Source: Adiantum capillus-veneris
Taxonomy: Eukaryota; Streptophyta; Polypodiopsida; Polypodiales; Pteridaceae
Assembly: GCA_014529385.2 (NCBI GenBank)
Contig: CM043969.1
Location: 29,842,946-29,906,945, forward strand
Direction: 5' to 3'
DNA: 64,000 bases
The translations under genes and the position numbers were made by a program. Shown in pieces: positions 54,864 to 64,000 of the stretch (the first letter of the stretch is position 1; each line of letters starts with the position of its first letter). The notes below the pieces were generated by a model. The model saw only the letters and a list, made by a program, of their open reading frames with translations, had not been told where the DNA came from and did not search any database.

Positions 54864-57800
54864 ATGCCAGCCTCGAAGTCACCGGCAAAGAAGAAAAGAA
54901 TGACAATCAAAGATTATCTGGACGAGGTGGAACCTTTTGTCATTCTAGAGGGAACACTAAAGCCCACCAGCACGTGGATACAGGAAGATATGTTAGAGTC
55001 AAACGACCTAAAGATCTAGCAGGGAGTGTTCAAAGATAATGAAGGCAATGTAATAGAGCTTCCAATGCTGCTAGGAGAGCTCAATGAATTTGTCCGAAGC
55101 AAAATGGCCGGCTACTTGGAGAAGATTGACCTCCATAACTATTTCGAAGCAATACCAGCAGGGGTGGACGTCAAAAGAGTATGGGAGTTTGTAACAAGCA
55201 TCAAAGAGGATGGAGTGGCCAAGGTGACAGATTTGCACGGCAGACCCGATACAGAGATCATTATCATGGAGCGGGTTGTAGCCCATGCACTAGATCTCTC
55301 CAATCAGGGAGACAGTGTGACAAAAAGAAGGGATGAAGTCAAGGTGTACAAAGAGAAAAAGGCCAATTACACCTTTGAAGACATCGCCAACCCAAAGGTG
55401 GCGATCATGAGCCAATTGTACAACCAGTACTTCCACATGTGCACGAAGAGGCCACAGAAGTACAGGATACCGCCAGGTGCAATTGCCACAATGTTTACTT
55501 GGGCAATGACAAAAGGCACCCCAAAGATAATCAACTATGCGGCATACATACATGACAGCTTGGTAGAAAAATGGGCAACAAAAAGCCAACCTACATAGTG
55601 CCAGGAGAAATGATAACCATGGTAATTTATGCAGCACTACACGCCAAGGGAAGGTGGCCTGACCCCCCATCTCAGAATGATTGGCTAAGGGTAAAGGAAG
55701 ACAAAGAAGACAAGCAACAACGAGCACCAAGGGTGGCTACGAGGTTGAAGATACGGCTAGAGCCAGTTGCAAAGGAGAAACCTGAGCAGAAGAAAGGAAA
55801 AAAGGAATCTGCTCAAGTGCCGGCCAAAGAGACAAGATCACAAAAAGCGGCTAGACTCAAGAGGCTGATGGAGAGTTTTCGAGCAGAAAGAGCCCTCAAG
55901 GGTGATTTAAACGAACTATGGAAGCCATCTCTCGAGCCTATGTCCAGATCATCCAGAAGAGTGCAGAGGGACCGCTTTGAAGAATATATCAAGAATTTCG
56001 AGATTCTTGATGCTGCAGCGGAAAACATTCCCCATGTCCCTTTCACCGAGGAAGAAGTGGAGCAGATAAGGCAGACATTTCTAGATGAACAAGAAAACCA
56101 AGAAAGGGAAAGAAAAACGAAAGCAGACAGAGACTTAAAGGGAAAACCTGTAGCTTTACCAAATAGCCCTAAACCCAGCCCACAGCCATCACCACCTCCT
56201 AGCAGCCCTCCACCAGAAGATAAGGAGGCCGAGGACAATCAAGAATAACACCATGCTGAGGAGCAAGAGCAATGGCAAGAACGTGTGCCCAAAGAAGAGG
56301 CCAAGCCAGCGTCTGAGCAAAAAGGACTAGATGAGGCATATTATGCATTTTTGGACCTGCTAGCTGCAGGCTATACAAGGGAAGAAGCCGCCACAGTCGC
56401 ATTCCACTTGGCGAGGACAGGGCATAAAGAATAGATGCCAGGCATCCGGCTAGTTGAGCTAAAGGAAATTGCTACCGGCACGGTAGACCTGCACCCGCCC
56501 TCTAATGACTGGGACGTGGTGATGACAATGCTAGCTGGAATAAGAGCACAATCTATGGCATCAGACGAAGAATTGATAACTCTAAAGGCGAGCGAAGAAA
56601 AGACCAAGATGGAAAGGGATACTTTGCAGGCACAAATCCAAGGAAAAAAAGAGAGAGAAGCTGACCTCCAGGCCAGCTTGGCAACGGCTCTACAAAGCTG
56701 CCAAGCAAAGGAAGAAGCAAATGAGGCAGCAGAAAAAAGATTACAAGCAGCTGAAGAAGAGTGTCTGCAACTCAGCAAGTCATTGCGAGATGCTGAAAAA
56801 GAACGGGATAATCTGACACTCCAGCTAGCAGAAGAAACTAAAGAAGTAGAGGCCATGAGGAATGCCAAGGAAAAGGCAGAGATAGAACAAGAAGCAAGCT
56901 TGGATGAAATCCTTGAGCTCAAGGACCAATTAAAAGTCAAAGATCAAACCATCCAGAGGCTGCGAGCATCACCTGCTAGAGTTAGATCTACGAGCTCGAC
57001 TCAAATCATTTTCGAGAGTCAAATATATGAAGAGCAGATGCAATTACTCCAGAAGGAGCTGAATCTCGAGAAGAAGCAAAGGTTAATGATGGCTGAAGGT
57101 TCTATCGCAATGCAAACAAGAATGGAGGACATCCAAAAAGCCCTACAAGAAGAATTAGAGAGCATAAAGATAAAACTCGAGGAGGCTGAAAAAGTAAACA
57201 CTGAACTCAATGACCTCCTCGTGACTATGGGCGGAAAAGCCGAAGCGGAAAAGCAGACACTCCTCAAGCAAATTGAGGAGTTGAAAGGCCGGAAAGAAGC
57301 AGAAGCAGAAAGCTCAGGGCCAGCTTCCAATGAGTGCATCGACCTCGACAATGTGGCAGATCCTGTGGACACACCCATGCCAGAGGAAAGCACAGCAGGA
57401 TCCTCTCAAGAGCCACAGGATCTAACACAAGAAGAGGAGGAAAAATTGTGTAAGGCAATAGAGGCAGAGCTAAGAGAAAGCACAAAGGAAGCCTTGGAAT
57501 GGGAGTAGAGGGTCTTCAAATCTATGACCATTCAAAAGATCGACGCCAGCAATCTCAGGCGTGAGTGGCTTCAACCCTCTCTCCCATATCCATTGCTGAA
57601 ATATGAGGCAGCAACAATAAACAGGCGAATCAAAGAAGAGCCAACGGTCCCTCTCTACAATGCAGATACCTCAAGGCTAGAAGGAGTTAAGCTCATAGTA
57701 GATTCTCAACCAAAGTGGAGGAAGGATTGGCTTACCAAGTACCCACAATACTAATCCACTTTGTAGAGGCACCTAAACATATCAGGGACAACCTCAGCTT

Positions 57801-58299
57801 CTGTCCTCTACCAAGGGTTAGGACGTGGAAGGCACAAGAAATCTTACAAAGAAGCCAACCCACTTGGCTGAACTACCCAAAGCTGCCGAGCGTGAAGGCA
57901 GGTGAGAGAATAAGTGTACAATACATGGTGAAAACCCTAACGGGCGCCATAAAGTTGTTCACTAGCTCACCTGACCTTACATGCATTATGATGAGAAAGA
58001 TCTGCAGAACCATCCTAGCAGTGTTCGAGACCTTCAAGCCAGGACAGGTGACTGACAGCATATTCTTCTTCCAGGATACATACAGATGTTCTTATGATAT
58101 GTCAGGTCAACCTTCCAAGGAGGTGATACATGCGTTGTATCAAAGAATTATGTTTCTACCATCCTATCACCTCCAGGATTTTGAAGAAGCATTCTACATG
58201 GGGTTCTTCACCATGCATACAGATATCTTTGGCCCAACAATGCTGAATCTACATGCAAGGTACGAATTAGTGCTAAAGATGCGGGAGACCATAAGATGA
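54864..58299 (+). pseudogene. Gypsy-A ORF3: large sense ORF in the env position, with coiled coil
   Basis: ATG 54864 (MPASKSPAKKKRMTIKDYL). In order: an N-terminal globular-looking part (about 55026-55660: GVDVKRVWEFVTSIKEDGVA, PKVAIMSQLYNQYFHM), a basic and then Pro-rich region (56130-56230), a long coiled coil (about 56560-57300) with Leu/Glu/Lys heptads, an acidic stretch (IDLDNVADPVDTPMPEES), and a C-terminal domain (57524-58299: FFFQDTYRCSYDMSGQPS, FYMGFFTMHTDIFGPTMLN). Breaks: TAG 55017, shift near 55590, TAA 56246, TAG 56432, TAG 57506, shift near 57745. The ancestral length was about 1,140 residues. No signal peptide or membrane segment is seen, so it does not look like an envelope protein. 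I do not recognise a family; extra ORFs after pol are known in Athila and Tat elements. Confidence 0.78.
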
Positions 58300-58333
58300 A
58301 GCAAAGGATCAAGGCCATGTCGGGGACGACATG

Positions 58334-58350
58334 AACAAGGAGGGGGGGGA
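58334..58350 (+). other. Gypsy-A polypurine tract
   Basis: AACAAGGAGGGGGGGA directly before the 3' LTR. Confidence 0.88.
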
Positions 58351-59319
58351 TGTTAGAAGCTGGACACACCCCACGGCATCTAACTACTCGACGGAATATT
58401 ATTTTTGTAATTATTCATTCATTGAGGAAAACCCGATTTTTCACCTTGTAAATATTGGGACTTACAGAAGTTTCTAGATTGTATCCCAGTTTTGATAGTT
58501 AGATTGAGTAGATGGTTGATTTTGGAACTTTAGGGTTTGAGAAGTTGTAAGGTATATATACCACTTTTTGACCTTAATGAAACACCTTTTGTCATTTAAA
58601 AACAAGTTGGAAGTCTGTGAGTGAGCGTACTGTGTACATGAGAGAGAGTGTGAGCTTCGTCTTGACGCTACGTGTGCTACGGTGGTCGGAATCGAGTGCG
58701 GAGAAGTGCAGCGCGTTGCCCCCGACTAGAGCTACGAGCCGATACCAACATTGCGCGCGTACGGCCCGGATTTGGGAGCTCCTTCTACGATCTTCATCTG
58801 TCTGGCTTTGGGAGCTCCTTCTACGAGCTTCATCTGTTGTTTGGGTGAGCATACGTTATCTGATATCGCATTGCAGCATATCCACGCGTTTACATTGAGT
58901 AGAGCTACACATTAGGCACTTCAGATTTCGGAAACGAAGACCTACACATTTCGGCCAGACATCCTACGTGTTTCTTCACCGGGTGTTTTGGGTCGTGATT
59001 TTTGTTCATAGACCTTAGGGAGAGCGGCCTATAGGTATTAGTAAGGTCTCCTTCAAGTTCTATGGTGTTTTGAAAGTGCTTGATGGGTGTTCAGCTCTAG
59101 CAAGCGTTGTAGGAAATATCCTCTTTTGCACTCTTGAAGGCTGTGACTTAGACAATTGGTAGGGACCTCTGTAGGAATTAGTTAGGAGTCGGTCGAGTGT
59201 AGGTTGACACCTTATGCTTGATTCCATGCGCCTGCGGGTCGAGCTTTGCCCTTAGCTGACATTACTTGTTTGGTGAGTTCTCGCTGTACTGACGTCCGTC
59301 GCGGCGTATCCGTCCAACA
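58351..59319 (+). repeat. Gypsy-A 3' LTR
   Basis: 969 bp. The 36-bp excess over the 5' LTR is a tandem duplication around 58768-58835 (TTTGGGAGCTCCTTCTACGA twice). Dyad half-site at 58957-58970. Followed by the TSD GCCTT (59320-59324). Confidence 0.96.
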
Positions 59320-59677
59320 GCCTTCTTACATGCCTTTTGACACATTCTTCCAAGCCCAAACAGAGGCTTGCATACTCAACCTCATTATTACTCTTTACAT
59401 CCACTTTTTGTCTTCCAAACCAACAATCAATTCCATCTTTATCCACAAATACATAACCAATAGCTCCCTTATTAATGCTCCTCTTGAAAGCCCCATCAAA
59501 GTATAAGGTACCCTCTACATCCTGAAGCTCTGCATGCATAGTTGGACTTGGTACTATCTTCTTTTCCAAATCTTTCTTCAACTCATTCCTCACATGAATC
59601 TCTTTAAAAGTGAGCATATCTGCCATATTTGCTCTCACACTATCCTCCTTAATAAAGCTCATGTCAAATTGCTGCAA
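59320..59677 (-). pseudogene. Gypsy-B second (archaeal-type) RNase H, first part
   Basis: Minus strand: VEGTLYFDGAFKRSINKGAI, GYVFVDKDGIDCWF, SNNEVEYASLCLGLEECV, then the Gypsy-A insertion. FDGA and NNEVEY are signatures of the extra RNase H of Tat-lineage elements. The rest lies at 34380-34491. Confidence 0.87.
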
Positions 59678-61416
59678 ACTAAGTATCCATTTTGCAATTT
59701 AGGACTATCCCTAGGATACCGTAGTGCATGAGGCAATAAGCTACATGATGTCAACACCACAAAAGGCTTACAAAGAAGATAAGGTTTCAGACATTTTGTT
59801 GCATATACCAATTCCCAAACCAGTTGCTTGTTCTCATGCCAAGATTTTTGTACATCATTCTTCACCTTGCTTATGTAGTAAACCGGCCTCATGTAAGATT
59901 TTTTTTCCCCTTTTTGCATCAATACCGCACCAATAGCATGCTCACCCACACTCAAGCTCACGTAAAATATTTCATCCCAACAAGGAGGAATCATCAAAGG
60001 TAGTGTAGATAGATTTTCCTTGACGTCCTCAAAAGTTGTTTGCTCATGCTCAGTCCCAAGAAAAGGGTCTTTTTGTGTTGCCTCCTGCAAAGGGTGCACA
60101 TATTCAATAAGCATACAAAAGGACCTTGACAAGTACCTTAGATTTTGTACAAAACTCATCAACTCCTTTGTACTTTTAGGACTCTCCATCATAAGAAAAC
60201 ATTCCATTTTTTCAGGATCTAGAGCTATTCCATTCTCACTTACCTCATGGCCAAGAAGTATCACTCTAGCTCTTGCAATTTTACATTTCAAAGGATTGAC
60301 TTGACCCTCATCATCATCAATCCTTTTAAACACCATATCAAGATTTTGCACATGAAGCATTCTATCACTGTAAACATAAAAAACATGCATAAAATCTTTT
60401 AAAAATCTTCCAAGGTAAGGCCCCAACACTTTGTCCATCCAACTTTGGAAGCCAACATAAGAATTCATTAAGCCAAAGGGCATTACCCTACAGCAAAACA
60501 CTCCCCAAGGGGTCAAAAAGTTGGTCTTCTTTTGATCTTCATATGCAATCCCAATTTGAAAATACCCACTAAACCCATCACATACTGAATATCTATCATG
60601 ACCTGCAACAGTGTCCTCCTGAAAGGGAAGTGGATAGTGATGCCTCTTTGTTGCCGCATCCAATGGCTTATAGTCCGCACATATTTTGCATTTATTTCCC
60701 TTTTTTTGAACTATAACCACAGTGGAAACCCATTCTAAATCATCCACAAGGTAGATAAAACCATCTTGCAAAAGCTTACTCACCTCCATCTCCAATACAT
60801 TTCGTTGAATGGTGCTCAATCTCCTTAGCGTTTGAGCAATAGGCTTTGCACCTTCTTTGAGATTATTTCAAGGAAAAAACACTCTTTGTTCAGAGTCGAA
60901 GTCTATTAACTTACAATTGGTGGCATGTCGTAAAGTCTAACACTCACGCACAGTGCACAGTAAGATGAGAGCACATATACTCGTATGAGCATAATCTTTG
61001 GCAAACAGCTTGGGATACTTATCAAACAATGCATCATATGCCTCTCTCTCTTGACTAGTCAAGTCACCTGCAAACATATCCATTAATTCAACTTTTGGTA
61101 CATTCTGCTATTGATCAGCCCCATGGTCATTTTTTGATTTCATATCATCCCTTTTGTCACAACTTTATCATATACATGTAACCCACAACGATCTACATCA
61201 AGATCAAGAAGACTTTGATCATAAAACTTATCATCAGTACATGTAGAGGATGCACTGGAAGAACTGTCACACATGTCATAAGTGGATGGTCGTAAATCTT
61301 GATGCATAGTTGGTTCATCATCAAGTTTTAGCACCTTACATGTTTTCATATGATATCTAATCCTCTTGTCTTTAGGCCTATCCACAAAGAGGTCAATACA
61401 TTCCCTATACCAATCT
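59659..61416 (-). pseudogene. Gypsy-B RT and first RNase H
   Basis: Upstream of 60819 there are only fragments (acidic Ser-rich piece 61385-61140, then FAGDLTSQEREAYDALF). From 60819: LLQDGFIYLVDDLEWVSTVV, NKCKICADYKPLDAATKRHH, YSVCDGFSGYFQIGIAYEDQ, RVMPFGLMNSYVGFQSWMD, VFYVYSDRMLH, INPLKC-type and LGHEVSENGIALDPEKM; then RNase H FYVSLSVGEHAIGAVLMQ, YYISKVKNDVQKSWHENK. The catalytic YxDD has become YSDR, and RNase H lacks the usual DAS/D start, so both enzymes look dead. Confidence 0.9.
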
Positions 61417-62370
61417 TGTCATGACCTCATAGTAGTCTAGAAGGTTTAGCAGATCCCCGGCGGGTAGGGCAACTGGGGACAGGTGGCCCAGGCAGATGTC
61501 AGCAGATATATGTGTAGAGATTGAATTATGGAGCATTTTTGTCTTCTCGGATTGCGAATCAGAGCTCTGGATAGTAAGTTATGGCCATCAGAAATTTTTA
61601 CGGGGGCCAGGTTTGAGCCCACTTGCCCGCATCGAGGAATGTGCCATCTGGCATCTTTTTGGCCTCACCAAGGTTCTCGGTGATAGTATGCTTTGTGTGG
61701 AGTTGGCAGGAACTGAGTGCATGTCAATTGGGTGCCCGATCAGCGAGGTACCATAGGTCAAAGTTTGGGACTGCTTTCTAAGGGGTGCATGCAGATAATT
61801 TTTTCAATTTTTGGGGCCTCGGATAGCGGGCTCAAAAGGGCCAGAAGGCGGTGAGATTTTCTCGACCCGGAATCGGCACGATGGGAATCCAGTGGGCTTT
61901 GCGGCTCAGGAAACTGACCTTGGAGTAAAATGTGACAAGCTTATGAAGTGGGGGGGATGAGGTTGAAGGGTTTTTTTTTTTTGGCCTTGGAGACTGCCCC
62001 AAGAGGGAGCACCCCAACTACTGCCACGTGGTGGTGCATAGCCCCACATGCAGGACCGCGCCCAAGGACTGAAGACTATAAGGGTTGGGAGGTAAAGCCC
62101 ATTGTGAGTATCGTGTGGGTAATGCACCTCTCGTAGCCTGTGGCGATGGCGTGAGTGTGGAGGCATTGCGTGTGTCAAGCCTGCTGGGTAGGGGCGGAGT
62201 ATGGCGGTTTTGGCCGGCATGGGGTGGTGCAAATGGCGCGCTCATAGTGTGGGGGGTGTTGTCGGTAGTTAACGCAGTCAGATGCTGAAGTGGCCATGCG
62301 CTCGACAGGGGCTCGTTCCCGCGATTGGCCCTTGGAGGCCCCCTTTTAAAAAAAAAAAGCTAGGGGGGAG

Positions 62371-62392
62371 GCAATAGCGACCTCGCTAATGC
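62371..62392. repeat. Palindrome with CCCCCCTC tail, copy 1
   Basis: GCAATAGCGA / TCGCTAATGC around CC; one arm mismatch. Followed by CCCCCTCC. Confidence 0.8.
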
Positions 62393-62433
62393 CCCCCTCC
62401 CGGGTGCATGAGATGGAGGTAGTCCCATGTGAA

Positions 62434-62562
<129 letters not shown>

Positions 62563-62788
62563 CCGCTAGGTGAGCTCCTTTCAAGGCCGACCAAGCAAAG
62601 GCAAAGGCAAGGAGGGAGGCCGGGACCAAAAGGGAGAAATAGAGAGAGAGGAAGTTGGTGGGGGATAGGTCAAGGAAAGGGCCGGACAGAGGTGGTCAAA
62701 GGGGAAAAGATTAAAAAGAGCATGCAAGGCTAAGCTCCCGAAAGGGGTAAAAAATAAAGAAAAAATAAAAATCAAAAAATGCCAAGGG

Positions 62789-62810
62789 GCATTAGCGATG
62801 TCGCTAATGC
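62789..62810. repeat. Palindrome with CCCCCCTC tail, copy 2
   Basis: GCATTAGCGA / TCGCTAATGC around TG, arms perfect. Followed by ACCCCCCTC. 418 bp after copy 1. Confidence 0.85.
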
Positions 62811-62904
62811 ACCCCCCTCAAGTGCAAAGAGAGCAACAGAAGATCAGATGAAGCCAAAGGCGGCTACCTCCTCCCAAAGTTACCAAATGTGGATGCAAGG
62901 TGGA

Positions 62905-62952
62905 CCAATCAGAGCCCAGATACCCAAATTGAAAGGGGCACCCCTATATAAA
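62905..62952 (+). promoter_or_regulatory. CCAAT and TATA promoter motifs
   Basis: CCAAT at 62905-62909 (GGACCAATCAG) and CTATATAAACT with TATATAAA at 62945-62952, 40 bp apart. Transcription would start near 62975. No long ORF follows immediately, as expected for an LTR R-U5 or a leader. Confidence 0.55.
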
Positions 62953-63550
62953 CTATTTTTGAGCCATTTTTCATGCTTTTTTCCAGAGTAGGCTTCTTGC
63001 CAGGGCCTTGAGTCGGTGAGCCTGCAGAGAGTCAAGATAGAGAGTGTGTGTGAGTTCTTGGGTTGGCTTTGTGCAGAGGTGTGTGCCTGCAAGACCCAAG
63101 TGCGTGTTTTCTTGCCCGGCGACCATGTGGGTGTGCCGTTTGATGTAAATGAGTTGGAAAGAGTGTTTGAGAAGTGGTGATGCCTCCTTTGTGTTTTCTC
63201 TTGCTGTCGTTTCCCCTTCCCCCCTTCTCTTTCTCCTACTTTCAGGTTTCTCCTCGGTGCCAGCAATGTGGATGTGTGTGCCCCCCCGGACCAACGATGT
63301 TTTGTGTGAGAGAGTGGGATTGAGCAGATGCGTGTGTGTGTAAGGGTGGAGACAGACTGTGGCAGTAGGTGTGCTTGGTGTGGTGGATTTGTGGAGTGTG
63401 TGAGCAATGGAAATTGAGTAGGCGGTGGTCTGCTCGTGTAAATTGTGTTTTGAAGGTGTTTTTTGAGAGGATAGGGGTGTTGTGGATACCCTGAGCTATA
63501 GAGAGGCCCTTGTGTTTGTGCGGGGCGTGTTCCTCCATTCCCCCTCTCCA

Positions 63551-64000
63551 ATGTTAATGAGATCCTTGCTAATGGTCATAGAAAATCAAAATTACAAACC
63601 TAGAGGATATCCTCCTAGGACAAGATAGCCAATGGAGGTAGCACAAGCATCCCAATAGGAAGGTCCTTGCTATGAATATGGAGGTAATCATTGGGCAAGG
63701 GTTTTTCCACACAAGGGTGAGCGTAAAAGAATTTTTGGGTTCTGTGATGGTTGTGGGATAGATCATTTACTTCCAAACTGTTCCAAGAATCCTAGAAATA
63801 AGAAAACAAATTTGACATTGAACATCATTAGGATTATGCCATGATCAAGAGGATTAGAAACCAAGACAATGATTCCAATCAATGTGGTGACTAGAGCTCA
63901 AGCTCAAGAAGCTACAAAAAACATACTAGTTGAGAAAGACAACAAATTTCCAGTTCAAATATAGTTTGAAAGTTTGTTTGTAAGGACTCAGAGAAAATCT
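63551..64000 (+). pseudogene. Gag zinc-knuckle end of a Gypsy-A relative (runs off window)
   Basis: Broken reading with EGPCYEYGGNHWARVFP (degenerate knuckle), FCDGCGIDHLLPNCSKNPRN (intact CX2CX3HX4C), TNLTLNIIRI and MIPINVVTRAQAQEA. It parallels Gypsy-A GPCYKCGGDHW, CPECGITHLIPDC, TTLNLLETV and IIPIQAVTRAQAQR. So it is the same gag family, well diverged, and the rest lies beyond the window. Confidence 0.85.

Larger units (their letters stand above)
34492..59319 (+). mobile_element. Gypsy-A: giant Athila-like Ty3/gypsy retrotransposon, with Copia-2 inside
   Basis: 24.8 kb between LTR ends, about 19.6 kb without the Copia-2 insert. Order: LTR, tRNA-Asp-like PBS, leader with palindromes, gag with an N-terminal extension, protease, RT, RNase H, duplicated integrase zinc module, integrase core, a protease-like domain, a spacer with palindromes, a long sense ORF3, polypurine tract, LTR. 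It has a single RNase H, and the RNase H-integrase linker (ADHLSRTHNG ... DDDIPDAYLF) together with the PBS points to the Athila clade. Many frameshifts and stops make this copy defective. LTRs differ at about 32 of 933 sites by eye. Confidence 0.95.

Noticed and set aside
55813-56940. Long minus-strand Ser-rich ORFs opposite ORF3 (141 and 189 codons)
   Set aside because: Shadows of the Lys/Glu-rich sense coding sequence; no motifs of their own.
54864-58299. Envelope protein gene (retrovirus-like env)
   Set aside because: Position fits, but I see no signal peptide, membrane anchor or cleavage region; coiled coil and Pro-rich parts dominate.

Overview
This window looks like nuclear DNA of a land plant with a large, repeat-dominated genome. 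The evidence is plant-type Ty1/copia and Ty3/gypsy (Athila-like and Tat-like) retrotransposons nested in each other, a plant BAHD acyltransferase gene with one intron, tRNA-derived SINE-like sequences, a LINE ORF1 remnant, and very long (GA)n, (CT)n, (CA)n and poly-C/G tracts. The species cannot be named from sequence alone; a fern, lycophyte, gymnosperm or another big-genome plant would all fit. I see no rRNA, no intact tRNA gene, no CRISPR and no prokaryotic operon structure.

Layout. 0-5.0 kb: decayed minus-strand copia element (Copia-1), its outer LTR cut by the window edge. 5.0-12.3 kb: non-coding DNA made of diverged tandem repeats and microsatellites, with a perfect 25-bp-stem hairpin at 7140-7196 and one orphan 129-codon ORF. 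12.5-13.8 kb: a dead gene encoding a Gly/Asp/Ser repeat region joined to an FCP1/HAD-phosphatase-like domain. 16.2-18.2 kb: gypsy integrase remnant (Gypsy-C) with a recent 587-bp tandem duplication. 18.66-20.21 kb: the only intact-looking cellular gene, a two-exon BAHD acyltransferase on the minus strand, with a diverged solo LTR about 200 bp upstream of its start. 21-23.5 kb: two SINE-like heads and a LINE ORF1 pseudogene. 24.1-29.8 kb: minus-strand copia element (Copia-3) whose middle is inverted. 29.9-33.5 kb: tandem repeats and unassigned DNA.

33.5-61.4 kb is a three-level nest. A Tat-like gypsy (Gypsy-B, minus strand, dual RNase H) was split in its second RNase H by a 24.8-kb Athila-like gypsy (Gypsy-A, plus strand, 5-bp TSD GCCTT). 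Gypsy-A was in turn split in its integrase zinc-binding region by Copia-2 (plus strand, 5-bp TSD GAATT). LTR divergence read by eye agrees with this order: about 3.4 percent for Gypsy-A and about 1.3 percent for Copia-2. 61.4-64 kb holds an LTR-like or promoter-like segment with CCAAT and TATA motifs and a 127-bp (GA)n tract, then the gag zinc-knuckle end of a Gypsy-A relative running off the window.

The best candidate for something undescribed is Gypsy-A. It carries eight near-identical 24-nt perfect-dyad sites, four in its leader and four at about 285-bp spacing beyond pol. It also has a duplicated integrase zinc-binding module, a second retropepsin-like domain (DSC in place of DSG) fused after integrase, and a 3.4-kb sense ORF with a long coiled coil in the env position. 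Many premature stops here and in the other dead genes are TAG, TAA or TGA codons one C-to-T step from CAG, CAA or CGA, as expected for cytosine-methylation decay.
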